Numbered from the stretch's first letter, positions 26,123 through 34,161 are shown. The stretch is 45,290 nt of DNA from CAZNHL01 sp964572965 (GCA_964572965.1 CAZNHL010000036.1:1-45290); one strand, 5' to 3'. Numbers and translations: made by a program. Notes: generated by a model from the letters alone, not told the origin.

Positions 26123-26365
26123 ATGGAACAACCTCAATTGCCCGACTCAGCAATGCTAAAGCAACTTGTGCTTATGAAAATGCCTTTCGGAAAATATAAA
26201 GACACCCTCTTATGTGATCTGCCTGTCAGTTATCTGGAATGGTTTTTACGGAACGGAGGGTTTCCCGAAGGTAAATTAGGCATGTTGCTCTCTACCCTTT
26301 ATGAGATCAAATTAAACGGCTTAGAAGATTTACTGAGACCATTGAAGAATGGTAAGCACTTTTAA
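26123..26365 (+). CDS. DUF3820-family small protein
   Basis: An 80-residue soluble protein with the hallmark of DUF3820: MPFGKYKDTLLCDLPVSYLE followed by WFLRNGGFPEGKLG. The family is small, widespread and without firmly known function; the FGKYKG-type core also occurs in the fold of some exonuclease-associated domains. The length is normal for the family. Start ATG 26123; it is flanked by the repeat-like spacer after bioF and by 136 bp before the next kinase, so it is probably transcribed alone. Confidence 0.85.
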   Translation: MEQPQLPDSAMLKQLVLMKMPFGKYKDTLLCDLPVSYLEWFLRNGGFPEGKLGMLLSTLYEIKLNGLEDLLRPLKNGKHF

Positions 26366-26501
26366 TTCACAAAATAAGTCAACTTTACCAACTAATTTTT
26401 ATATTTTTCGTAAATCATATTTGTCATTGGTAGCTATCTATTCTTTTACTTTTTCAACCTTTTTGGAAGGGAATTAATGACAATATAGCCGAGCATATTT
26501 T

Positions 26502-27695
26502 ATGGATCAGGTATTAGATTTTTTTCAAAAGCTTTTCTGGACAGAAGCATGGCCGCCACGTTGGCGTTGTGGAGAATGGACCGACTTCCACGGTTGGTTA
26601 TACATTTTTTCTGACCTTGCCATTTGGGGTGCATACTTCATCATTCCTTTATTCTTGTTTAAGCTTTTATCAACTAAAGAAGGCATTCCGCTTCCTTCAG
26701 TGTTCTGGTTGTTTATTGCTTTTATTTTGCTTTGCGGCATGACTCACCTGATTGATGCTGTCATTTTCTGGTGGCCAGCCTATCGGTTCAGCGCACTGAT
26801 AAGGTTCTTTACAGCCTGTGTATCCTGGGCAACTGTACTCGTACTTGTAAAAATATTACCACAGGCATTAAAGCTTAAGACATCTGCGGAGTTTGAAGCA
26901 GAACTTTCTCAGCGCCTTGAAGTTGAAGGAAAATTAAGAGAAACCCAGGACCTGGTAATGAACCATTCCAAGCAACTGGAACTGAAAAACAAAGAGTTGG
27001 AACAGTTTGCTTATATAGCTTCCCACGATTTACAGGAACCTCTCCGTACTGTAAACAGCCTGATGTCCATGCTTCAGGAAGAAACTAAAGAAAAGCTTAA
27101 TGCTGAAGAAAATCAGTATGTCGACTATGCCCTTCAGGCAACAGAAAGAATGAAAAGCCTGATCACAGGGCTTCTCGATTATGGCAGGCTTGGCAAAGAC
27201 AGAGAACTAAGCCTGGTCAACTGCAATATGCTTCTTGACAATGTCCTTCATGATCTTGAAGCAAAAATAAAAGAAACAAAAGCTGTGATTCATATACATG
27301 AATTACCTGAAATATCTGCTTATTCTACAGAATTGAGGCTTTTACTTCAAAATCTTATCAACAATGCTCTGAAATTCTGCAAAACAGATATTGCACCAGA
27401 AATCACTATAGATGCCAAATTAAAACATGATCAATGGCAATTCATGATTCGGGATAATGGAATAGGTATTGATCCGCGGTTCAAAGAAAAAATCTTTATC
27501 ATTTTTCAGCGTTTACATAGCAAAACCGCTTATGAAGGGACAGGCATAGGTTTGGCACACTGCAAAAAAATAATTGAATTGCACGGTGGGCAAATATGGG
27601 TAGAATCTATCCCTAATGTGGGGAGCACCTTCTTTTTTTCAATTCCAAAACAAATAGCCAATGAGAACATTACTCAATTGCATCCTGCTCATTGA
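26502..27695 (+). CDS. Ethylene-receptor-like (ETR1-type) sensor histidine kinase
   Basis: A 397-residue membrane histidine kinase. The N-terminal 120 residues hold three helices (about 33-55, 67-90, 98-118) matching the ethylene-binding domain of plant ETR1: SDLAIWGAYFIIPL and FILLCGMTHLIDAVIF. D38, Y45, I75, C78 and H82 stand at exactly +13 from ETR1 D25, Y32, I62, C65 and H69; Cys and His are the copper(I) ligands in ETR1. There is no GAF domain: a coiled coil (128-168) leads straight to the phosphoacceptor helix (H175 in IASHDLQEP) and ATPase domain (N box 284-288, DNGIGI 318-323, GTGIG 346-350). The kinase motifs are intact. It overlaps the response regulator gene by 35 bp. Ligand ethylene is inferred; copper or another small molecule is possible. 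Confidence 0.9.
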   Translation: MDQVLDFFQKLFWTEAWPPRWRCGEWTDFHGWLYIFSDLAIWGAYFIIPLFLFKLLSTKEGIPLPSVFWLFIAFILLCGMTHLIDAVIFWWPAYRFSALIRFFTACVSWATVLVLVKILPQALKLKTSAEFEAELSQRLEVEGKLRETQDLVMNHSKQLELKNKELEQFAYIASHDLQEPLRTVNSLMSMLQEETKEKLNAEENQYVDYALQATERMKSLITGLLDYGRLGKDRELSLVNCNMLLDNVLHDLEAKIKETKAVIHIHELPEISAYSTELRLLLQNLINNALKFCKTDIAPEITIDAKLKHDQWQFMIRDNGIGIDPRFKEKIFIIFQRLHSKTAYEGTGIGLAHCKKIIELHGGQIWVESIPNVGSTFFFSIPKQIANENITQLHPAH

Positions 27696-28095
27696 TGATG
27701 ACGCAGTAACGAACCTCATCCATAAAAAAGCGATTGAAAAATCTGAATGTACAAAAATTATTCAGATTGTTGAGAGCGGAGAAGAAGCACTGGAATACCT
27801 TACCAATCAGGGTAAATATGCCAATATAGAGGCATTCCCAACACCAGACCTTATTTTCCTGGATATCAATATGCCAGGCATGAGTGGCTGGGATTTTCTT
27901 GAAGAGTTTCAAAAACTACCTGAAAGAACTGTTAAATCTCTGATTATCATGATGCTGTCAGCATCCATTAATCCGGATGATGCAGAAAGAGCTAAGTCAA
28001 TCAGCGAAGTATCCGGCTTTAAAAACAAACCTCTTACAAAAGAATTACTTTACAGCATTATTGACGAATTTTTCCCTGATAAATCTATGAAGTAA
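27661..28095 (+). CDS. Single-domain response regulator, partner of the ETR1-like kinase
   Basis: A 144-residue receiver (CheY/Rcp1-like) without an output domain. Acidic pocket in LLIDDDAV (about 9-16), phosphoacceptor D68 in IFLDINMPGMSG, and conserved lysine K123 in FKNKPL. The residue series MMLSAS supplies the conserved Ser/Thr. The ATG at 27661 lies 35 bp inside the kinase gene, so translation is coupled and the two proteins form one signalling unit. Because no DNA-binding or enzymatic domain follows, the output must pass to another protein (motility apparatus, phosphorelay or enzyme), which is not encoded nearby. Confidence 0.93.
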   Translation: MRTLLNCILLIDDDAVTNLIHKKAIEKSECTKIIQIVESGEEALEYLTNQGKYANIEAFPTPDLIFLDINMPGMSGWDFLEEFQKLPERTVKSLIIMMLSASINPDDAERAKSISEVSGFKNKPLTKELLYSIIDEFFPDKSMK

Positions 28096-28130
28096 TTTAT
28101 CCGTATATTTTATTAACCATCGTACTGAAT

Positions 28131-28583
28131 ATGAAAACAATACACCAATGGTTTAACGAATATGGAGAAAGCCATCAGAATCCTGCTAATGAGCTTATTC
28201 ACTGGATTTGTGTGCCCACTATTTTTTTAAGTATAGTGGGTTTACTTTTTAGTGTAAAACTGACAGCCGGCTACACAATAACGCTTGCTCATATAGCACT
28301 TGTTCCGGTACTGATCTTTTATATCAGATTATCTCCCAAAATGGCAATTGGCATCTTCCTCTTTGCACTGATATGTCTCTGGATTTGCGCACAGCTCGAA
28401 CTTTTTTCTATTCCTCTGTGGCAAACATGTCTCATTATATTCATTATTGCATGGATCGGGCAATTTATAGGGCATAAAATTGAAGGTCATAAACCATCAT
28501 TCCTTAAGGATATTCAATTTCTCCTAATCGGACCGGCCTGGCTGATGAGTTTTATTTACAGAAAACTAGGTATCAGTTACTAA
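28131..28583 (+). CDS. Mpo1-like (DUF962) membrane protein
   Basis: A 150-residue membrane protein with about four helices and the DUF962 signature at both ends: NEYGESHQNPANELIHW near residues 9-25 and GQFIGHKIEGHKPSFLKD near 109-126, followed by LIGPAWLM. In yeast, Mpo1 of this family is an iron(II)-dependent dioxygenase that alpha-oxidises 2-hydroxy fatty acids; the conserved His residues that would bind iron are present here. The bacterial substrate is unknown. It begins 35 bp after the response regulator and may be co-transcribed with the kinase pair. It overlaps the convergent DUF1304 gene by 11 bp. Confidence 0.85.
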   Translation: MKTIHQWFNEYGESHQNPANELIHWICVPTIFLSIVGLLFSVKLTAGYTITLAHIALVPVLIFYIRLSPKMAIGIFLFALICLWICAQLELFSIPLWQTCLIIFIIAWIGQFIGHKIEGHKPSFLKDIQFLLIGPAWLMSFIYRKLGISY

Positions 28584-28941
28584 CCATCAATAAGCATAAC
28601 AACGCAATAATAGCCGGTAAAGCCTGTTTGTAAAAAATAGACTTCTGAGCGCTTATTGCACCATAAATACCCGCAATAGCCACACAACTCAGGAAAAATG
28701 CCGCTATTGCAAATGACCAGGCAATATTAGAGATAAGCAAAGACCAGATAAGGCCTGCGGCTAAAAAACCGTTATAAAGCCCCTGATTGCCTGCCAGTGC
28801 TTTAGTCTTGGTAAACATATCTTCCGGCAAAGATTTAAACATCTTTTTCCCTACAGTTTCCCAGGCAAACATTTCAACCCATAAAATATATAAATGTTCT
28901 ATGGCAACCAGTGCTATTAATATCTTAGAAAGAATTTGCAT
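28573..28941 (-). CDS. DUF1304-family membrane protein
   Basis: A 122-residue protein with four membrane helices. Family marks: EHLYILWVEMFAW (about 14-26), NQGLYNGFLAAGLIW (about 52-66) and a conserved Gly-rich third helix. DUF1304 proteins are small membrane proteins without established function. The gene is downstream of marC on the minus strand with 12 bp between them, so the two are probably one operon. Its 3' end overlaps the end of the Mpo1-like gene by 11 bp. Confidence 0.85.
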   Translation of the reverse strand: MQILSKILIALVAIEHLYILWVEMFAWETVGKKMFKSLPEDMFTKTKALAGNQGLYNGFLAAGLIWSLLISNIAWSFAIAAFFLSCVAIAGIYGAISAQKSIFYKQALPAIIALLCLLMVSN

Positions 28942-28953
28942 ATGATTTTGGAG

Positions 28954-29664
28954 TTAAATACCATTTATGTGGAGTAATTTAATAAATTCAGTGATACCGT
29001 TAAAGATAATTTGTACACCAATACAAGCTAATATAAAAGAAAGGATCTTCATAATCACTTTCCGCACCTGATCTGACATTCTTGCTATAAAGTAATCGGC
29101 ATAACTATAGCACAAATAAATAGTCAATGAGATCATCATAATAGCCAGAAAAGCCCCCAGATATTGATAAATACTATTAACTGAAGTATTAGTAAGAGAC
29201 TCTGCACTAATCGTTAACGTAACTGCAATTGTTCCGGGCCCGACTGTAAAGGGAAAAGTAAAAGGATAAAATGCCTTCTTCTGGTAAATTCCAAAATCGT
29301 CGGCTTGACCTTGGAGGTATTGCTTTTTATCACCTTCAGTACCAACAGGCTCTTCATCCTTTTGCAAAGACTGCCAGCCCATATTAAAAATCATCATCCC
29401 TCCGCAAACCTGAACCACAGGAATTGTAATACCGAAAAGCTTAAGCATATAGATACCGACCAACAGTACAATACTCATAATCACAAAGGCATTTACAGCT
29501 ATTTTTCTGGCAAGTGTCCTCCTTGTTGTATTAGTAGCAAAGGGAGTAAGGTTAAGAAACAGAATACCAGAACCGATAGGATTTACAACATGGAATAAAG
29601 CCATGAATGTGACCGGTATAAATATCAGAAAATGCTGAAAGTGCTGTAAAAAATCATCAAACAT
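28954..29664 (-). CDS. MarC-family (UPF0056) integral membrane protein
   Basis: A 236-residue protein with six membrane helices. Features of the MarC/UPF0056 family: FHVVNPIGSGILFLNLTPFA in the first pair of helices, VCGGMMIFNMGWQ in the middle and FTFPFTVGPGTIAVTLTI after the loop. MarC was once linked to multiple antibiotic resistance but that role was not upheld, and its substrate is unknown. The hydrophilic loop (about residues 100-130, EEPVGTEGDKKQYLQGQADD) is long. First gene of a two-gene minus-strand unit with DUF1304. A terminator for the upstream sdh operon lies 71 bp before its start. Confidence 0.88.
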   Translation of the reverse strand: MFDDFLQHFQHFLIFIPVTFMALFHVVNPIGSGILFLNLTPFATNTTRRTLARKIAVNAFVIMSIVLLVGIYMLKLFGITIPVVQVCGGMMIFNMGWQSLQKDEEPVGTEGDKKQYLQGQADDFGIYQKKAFYPFTFPFTVGPGTIAVTLTISAESLTNTSVNSIYQYLGAFLAIMMISLTIYLCYSYADYFIARMSDQVRKVIMKILSFILACIGVQIIFNGITEFIKLLHINGI

Positions 29665-29734
29665 AATTTCTTTATTAAAAGATACTACTTGTACGAAAGG
29701 TAATTGAATAATGATTAGAACTGGTGTAAAACAA

Positions 29735-29758
29735 AAAAGCGGGCTTAAGCCCGCTTTT
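29735..29758 (-). terminator. Terminator of the sdh operon
   Basis: AAAAGCGGGCTT followed directly by AAGCCCGCTTTT, a perfect palindrome with A- and T-runs on each side (29735-29758). It ends the minus-strand transcript of sdhC-sdhA-sdhB and the small lipoprotein gene. Confidence 0.88.
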
Positions 29759-29779
29759 CAATACTTAAAGTCTTTAGAA

Positions 29780-29944
29780 CTACAAGAATTTTCTCATTAC
29801 CCAAACAAGTAATACAACAAAGATTGCACCAAGGATATAAGCACTATATACAGTCCCTGCAAACATTGGCTGATTAGTTTTGCAACCAGCCATTAATACT
29901 GTACCTGCAAGAGCGAATACGCTGAAAATATTTACTTTATTCAT
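29780..29944 (-). CDS. Small lipoprotein at the end of the sdh operon
   Basis: A 54-residue protein starting at ATG 29944, 14 bp after the sdhB stop and before the operon terminator. It begins MNKVNIFSVFALAGTVLMAG and then C21, a lipobox-like LMAGC, although Met stands at the position usually taken by Leu. The remaining 33 residues hold a second hydrophobic helix (about 34-50, AYILGAIFVVLLVWV) ending MRKFL. So the mature peptide would be a lipid-anchored, one-helix protein. It is not a known SDH subunit. The position, reading frame and lipobox make it credible; I do not recognise a family. It could be an accessory subunit or assembly factor of complex II (inference), or an unrelated gene on the same transcript. 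Confidence 0.7.
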   Translation of the reverse strand: MNKVNIFSVFALAGTVLMAGCKTNQPMFAGTVYSAYILGAIFVVLLVWVMRKFL

Positions 29945-29958
29945 GATATCTCTTAAGA

Positions 29959-30723
29959 TTAAACGTTATTAGACGACAATTTAGCACCTAAATATTCTCT
30001 ATTCAAACGTGCGATGTTAGTTAGTGAAATTTCTTTTGGACATTCTGCAGCACAAGCACCTGTATTTGAACAGTTACCGAAACCTTCAGCATCCATCTGA
30101 GCCACCATATTTTCAACACGGGATTGTCTTTCAGCCTGTCCTTGTGGCAACAATGCCAACTGTGACACTTTAGCAGAAACGAACAACATTGCAGAAGCAT
30201 TTTTACAAGCTGCTACACAAGCACCACATCCGATACAAGCTGCTGCTGCAAAAGCCTCATCAGCATTTTCTTTAGAAATAGGCAAATTGTTTGCATCCTG
30301 AGCGTTACCTGTATTTACTGATACGAAACCACCAGTTGCAATGATACGGTCAAATGCCGAACGGTCAACTACTAAGTCTTTCAACACAGGGAAAGCTGTT
30401 GCTCTCCAAGGTTCAACCACAACAGTATCGCCATCCTGGAATGAGCGCATGTGCAATTGGCAGGTAGTGATACCGCCTTTTGGTCCGTGCGGACGGCCAT
30501 TGATGTACATAGAACACATACCGCAAATACCTTCGCGACAGTCATGGTCAAATGCAATCGGCTCTTCTCCTTTATTAACAAGGTCTTCGTTCAACACGTC
30601 GAACATTTCAAGGAAAGACATATCAGGAGAGATATCTTTCACTTTGTAATCAACAAGTTCGCCTTTTACGTTTGAGTTCTTTTGTTTCCACACTTTCAGT
30701 GTGAGATTCATATTTCCTTCCAT
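29959..30723 (-). CDS. sdhB: Succinate dehydrogenase / fumarate reductase iron-sulfur subunit
   Basis: Electron-transfer subunit of complex II, 254 residues. The [2Fe-2S] cysteines are C62, C67, C70 and C88; the C-terminal clusters use C163, C166, C169, C173 (ACIGCGACVAACK) and C218, C224, C228 (CSNTGACAAECP). It carries electrons from the FAD of SdhA to the quinone site in the SdhC subunit. The start is ATG 30723; a second ATG (30711, MNLTLKVW) is also possible and would look more like relatives. In this operon it is separated from sdhA by a four-helix-bundle gene, and it is followed by a small lipoprotein gene. Confidence 0.95.
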   Translation of the reverse strand: MEGNMNLTLKVWKQKNSNVKGELVDYKVKDISPDMSFLEMFDVLNEDLVNKGEEPIAFDHDCREGICGMCSMYINGRPHGPKGGITTCQLHMRSFQDGDTVVVEPWRATAFPVLKDLVVDRSAFDRIIATGGFVSVNTGNAQDANNLPISKENADEAFAAAACIGCGACVAACKNASAMLFVSAKVSQLALLPQGQAERQSRVENMVAQMDAEGFGNCSNTGACAAECPKEISLTNIARLNREYLGAKLSSNNV

Positions 30724-30780
30724 GGGATTAGGATTTAGGATATAGCCAATAGTGTTTAGGGAATCCCTAGCTAATAGCTA
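30724..30780. repeat. Repeat-like flank on the sdhB side of the four-helix-bundle gene
   Basis: This stretch is built of related words (ATTAGGATTTAGGATATAGC, CAATAGTG, CTAGCTAATAGCTA) and runs into the end of the four-helix-bundle frame, whose last codons (VAIS, stop) are part of it. Its words resemble the reverse complement of the flank at 31160-31217. Confidence 0.4.
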
Positions 30781-31144
30781 CTTTATTTTCAATTCGTTTA
30801 ATTAACACATTTAACATTTTTCCAATTTCTTCGATTAGCGAAGTAATTTCTATTTGAATACCTTCAGTTACCATATTCATTTCTGAAGCTATAATCAGTA
30901 AACTTTCCAACTCAAATAAAGAACCTCTCGCTACTCTCAAAAATTGCAAATAATAACCGGTAGTCGATCTTCCCCAACCTTCTGCGATATTTGACGAAAC
31001 AGAAACCGCAGCTCGGTTAATTTGCGGTACCAGCCCAAAGCGTTCATCCGAAGGGAATAACTTAGTGACACTATAGCACTTGAGGGCTAAGTCTTTCGAC
31101 TTTTGCCAGACAATCAAATCTTTATATGAACTGATTTTATCCAT
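30767..31144 (-). CDS. Four-helix-bundle protein (23S rRNA intervening-sequence type)
   Basis: Product of 125 residues from ATG 31144; the longer TTG start at 31159 is not used. It has the pattern of the four-helix-bundle/S23 family: SYKDLIVWQKSKDLALKCY, FGLVPQINRAAVSVSSNIAE, GYYLQFLRVARGSLFELESL and a final helix with LIEEIGKMLNVLIKRI. Members are encoded in 23S rRNA intervening sequences of Leptospira and others, and as single genes scattered between ordinary genes in Bacteroidota. Function is unproven; nucleic acid or ribosome contact is supposed. Here it stands between sdhA and sdhB in the same direction, with repeat-like flanks on both sides. It looks like a later insertion into the operon. 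Confidence 0.85.
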   Translation of the reverse strand: MDKISSYKDLIVWQKSKDLALKCYSVTKLFPSDERFGLVPQINRAAVSVSSNIAEGWGRSTTGYYLQFLRVARGSLFELESLLIIASEMNMVTEGIQIEITSLIEEIGKMLNVLIKRIENKVAIS

Positions 31145-31159
31145 TTTAAGACTTTTCAA

Positions 31160-31217
31160 GCCGCTACTATTTGCAACCCTACTCCCTATTAACTAATCGC
31201 TATTCGCTTAAAAACTC
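31160..31217. repeat. Repeat-like flank on the sdhA side of the four-helix-bundle gene
   Basis: The plus strand reads CCGCTACTATTTGCAACCC, then ACTCCCTATTAACTAATC, then GCTATTCGCTTA. The ten-base word GCTATTCGCT (31199-31208) also occurs at 10110-10119 before nuoM. A relative in reverse orientation, AGCGAATGAATAGC, lies at 15421-15434. Confidence 0.4.
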
Positions 31218-33215
31218 TTATTTATAGCTTCTTTGTGCAATTTTGATGTTTTCGTATTTCAACTCTTCTTTATGTAGTGTAAACTGGCTTTCGGCAACAT
31301 ATTGCCAGGCCGCTACATAAGCATAGTTTTCATCATCACGATTTGCTTCACCTTCTTCAGTCTGATATTCTTCACGGAAGTGACCTCCGCAAGATTCATT
31401 TCTGTGAAGCGCGTCAATACACATCAATTCACCTAATTCGATAAAGTCAGCCACACGGCCTGCTTTTTCCAATTCAGGGTTCAATTCGTTAGCTTCACCC
31501 GGTACACGCAAATCAGACCAGAATTGTTTTCTCAATTCTCTGATTTCTAAAATCGCTTCTTTCAGACCAGCTTCGTTACGTGCCATACCGCACTTATCCC
31601 ACATGATGTTACCTAACTTCTTGTGGAAATAATCAACTGTCTTCGTTCCCTTGATAGAGAAGAATTTATTGATTTGATCCTGTGCTTTTTTCTCTGCAGC
31701 TTCGAAAGCTTCGTGAGTTGTAGGAATTGCTTTAGTTCTGATTTCTCCTGAAAGATATGCTCCGATAGTATAAGGAATTACGAAGTAACCATCAGCAAGA
31801 CCCTGCATCAAAGCAGAAGCACCCAAACGGTTTGCTCCGTGGTCAGAGAAGTTAGCTTCTCCCAAAGCATACAAACCCGGTACCGTAGTCATCAAATTGT
31901 AATCTACCCAAAGTCCACCCATTGTGTAGTGAACAGCAGGATAAATACGCATCGGAACTTCATATGGATCTTCACCTGTGATCTGTTTGTACATATCGAA
32001 CAGGTTACCATATTTCTCTTTTACTACTTCTTTACCCCAGATCGTGATCTGTTCAGCATCAGCATTATGAATACCTTTCTTGTTTGCTTCTGTTTTACCA
32101 TAACGTTCAATGGCAGCAGCATAATCAAGGTAAACAGCCAATTTAGAAGTACCTACACCGAAACCTGCATCGCAACGCTCTTTTGCAGCACGTGACGCAA
32201 TATCACGAGGTACAAGGTTACCGAAAGCAGGATATCTTCTTTCCAAATAGTAATCTCTTTCGTCTTCTGCAATTTCGTTGGCAGGACGGTTATCACCTTG
32301 CTTTTTAGGAACCCAGATACGACCATCGTTACGAAGAGACTCAGACATCAAAGTCAATTTAGACTGATGGTCACCTGAAACTGGGATACAAGTAGGGTGA
32401 ATCTGAGTATAGCAAGGGTTTCCGAAGAAAGCGCCTGCTTTATGAGCTTTCCATGCAGCAGTTACGTTAGAACCCATTGCATTTGTAGAAAGGAAGAATA
32501 CGTTACCGTAGCCGCCAGTACAAAGCAACACTGCATGGCCGAAATGTCTTTCTAATTTACCGGTTACCAGGTCACGTGCAATGATACCACGGCATTTACC
32601 ATCGATAGTTACTACTTCAAGCATTTCGTGACGGCTGTACTGGGTTACAGTACCGATACCGATCTGACGCTCAAGTGCTGAATAAGCCCCTAATAACAAC
32701 TGCTGACCAGTCTGACCTGCTGCGTAAAATGTACGTTGTACCTGAGTACCACCGAATGAACGGTTTGAAAGCATCCCGCCATATTCACGTGCAAAAGGAA
32801 CACCTTGTGCAACGCATTGGTCAATGATGGCACCTGACACTTCAGCCAAACGGTGAACGTTTGCTTCACGTGCACGGTAGTCACCACCTTTAATAGTATC
32901 GTAGAATAAACGGTAAACAGAGTCACCGTCATTTTGATAATTCTTAGCTGCATTCACACCACCCTGAGCTGCAATAGAGTGCGCACGGCGTGGAGAATCC
33001 TGGAAACAGAACGTTTTCACTTTGTAACCCATTTCAGCCAAAGAAGCTGCTGCTGCTGCTCCGGCCAGACCGGTACCCACAACAATCACTTCAATGCTAC
33101 GCTTGTTAGCCGGGTTTACCAAAGAAACGGTAGAACGATATTTGGTCCACTTGCTTTCTAACTCCCCTGCCGGGATTTTAGAATCAAGGACTTTTTCGTT
33201 AGCTATTTCGTACAT
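31218..33215 (-). CDS. sdhA: Succinate dehydrogenase / fumarate reductase flavoprotein subunit
   Basis: Catalytic subunit of complex II, 665 residues, which oxidises succinate to fumarate at a covalent FAD (or the reverse). FAD-binding VVGTGLAGAAAAASLAEMGY (45-64) and RRAHSIAAQGGVNAA with the FAD-linked His at H79 are plain; HYTMGGLWVDY and ALGEANFSDHGANRLGASAL are the later active-site and FAD segments. The length fits the longer type found in Bacteroidota. The operon order is sdhC, sdhA, (insertion), sdhB. The first 40 residues before the FAD domain are an N-terminal extension also seen in relatives of this type. Confidence 0.95.
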   Translation of the reverse strand: MYEIANEKVLDSKIPAGELESKWTKYRSTVSLVNPANKRSIEVIVVGTGLAGAAAAASLAEMGYKVKTFCFQDSPRRAHSIAAQGGVNAAKNYQNDGDSVYRLFYDTIKGGDYRAREANVHRLAEVSGAIIDQCVAQGVPFAREYGGMLSNRSFGGTQVQRTFYAAGQTGQQLLLGAYSALERQIGIGTVTQYSRHEMLEVVTIDGKCRGIIARDLVTGKLERHFGHAVLLCTGGYGNVFFLSTNAMGSNVTAAWKAHKAGAFFGNPCYTQIHPTCIPVSGDHQSKLTLMSESLRNDGRIWVPKKQGDNRPANEIAEDERDYYLERRYPAFGNLVPRDIASRAAKERCDAGFGVGTSKLAVYLDYAAAIERYGKTEANKKGIHNADAEQITIWGKEVVKEKYGNLFDMYKQITGEDPYEVPMRIYPAVHYTMGGLWVDYNLMTTVPGLYALGEANFSDHGANRLGASALMQGLADGYFVIPYTIGAYLSGEIRTKAIPTTHEAFEAAEKKAQDQINKFFSIKGTKTVDYFHKKLGNIMWDKCGMARNEAGLKEAILEIRELRKQFWSDLRVPGEANELNPELEKAGRVADFIELGELMCIDALHRNESCGGHFREEYQTEEGEANRDDENYAYVAAWQYVAESQFTLHKEELKYENIKIAQRSYK

Positions 33216-33245
33216 ATCAATCTATTATTTAAAGTCAGACAAGGA

Positions 33246-33926
33246 TTAGTTAAAGAAAACGTAAAGTGGCTGGATAACGAAACCTAACGGAATCAAAATC
33301 GAGAAAGCGTTTCCTACAAACTGAATAGCCGGAGTATATTTTACGTGGTTCAGACCCAAAGACTGGAAGGCACTCTGAAAACCGTGACGTAAGTGGAAAG
33401 CCAATACAAACTGAGCCACAACATAAATCAGCATATGATCCAATTCTTTAAACTCATGAACCACCAGTGAATAAATATCTCTGATTACCAGGTTTCCATA
33501 TGTTTTATATCCATAAGTCCAGTCCTCACTAATCTTGTACTTATACCAGAAATCGCCCATGTGCACGATCAGGAAGAAAAGAATCAAAGTCCCAAGCAAC
33601 ATCATGCTTCTCGACTCCCAGGTTGATTTCTTATTAGTTACTGCATAATCAACCGGGCGGGATTTTCTATTCTGATAAGTCAAAACAATCGCCATCACAG
33701 TATGCACAATGATGAAAAAGTAAAGACCAAATGAAACCGTTTCGATCAAAGGATTGTGCGCCATCAGGTTAGCATACAAATTAAATGCTTCTCCTCCGTC
33801 GTTTTTCAACAACTGCAAGTTACCGATCAGGTGAACTACCAGAAAGGTGCACAGGAACAATCCCGTCAGGGACATTACCACCTTTTTCCCCAGTGAGCTT
33901 GTAAAAGTTTTTGACAGCCAACTCAT
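33246..33926 (-). CDS. sdhC: Succinate dehydrogenase cytochrome b subunit
   Basis: Single membrane anchor of complex II of the B. subtilis/Bacteroidota type, 226 residues with five helices (about 18-38, 64-84, 108-126, 165-184, 203-223). Histidines placed to bind two b haems are H32, H75, H122 and H178 or H181, by position in the helices (inference). It passes electrons to menaquinone. First gene of the operon; a complete promoter lies upstream. sdhA starts 30 bp after its stop. Confidence 0.92.
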   Translation of the reverse strand: MSWLSKTFTSSLGKKVVMSLTGLFLCTFLVVHLIGNLQLLKNDGGEAFNLYANLMAHNPLIETVSFGLYFFIIVHTVMAIVLTYQNRKSRPVDYAVTNKKSTWESRSMMLLGTLILFFLIVHMGDFWYKYKISEDWTYGYKTYGNLVIRDIYSLVVHEFKELDHMLIYVVAQFVLAFHLRHGFQSAFQSLGLNHVKYTPAIQFVGNAFSILIPLGFVIQPLYVFFN

Positions 33927-33977
33927 AATAATTACTTAGGATTTTAGTTATTTTAATTATACTTAACACAAAACCAT

Positions 33978-34008
33978 CAAATTTACTCTCAGATGGATTA
34001 GGATGCAA
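33978..34008 (-). promoter_or_regulatory. Bacteroidota promoter of the sdh operon
   Basis: On the minus strand TTG (34008-34006), 20 bases, then TAAATTTG (33985-33978), the full Bacteroidota consensus TTG-N(17-23)-TAnnTTTG. It leaves a leader of about 45 bases to sdhC. Confidence 0.6.
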
Positions 34009-34161
34009 CTTTAGATATAATTTAAACTCACTCTAAATTAACTTTTCCAACCTGGCCAGACTGAACTTTTCCAAAGGGCATTTTACACCTTTTTGGTTTT
34101 GTTACTCGGTATTATTACTTAATTTGTCTCAGATTCTGATCACATTAAATTATCGATTACC

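Noticed and set aside
31839..32195. Long plus-strand frame opposite sdhA
   Set aside because: Antisense shadow arising from the codon pattern of sdhA.
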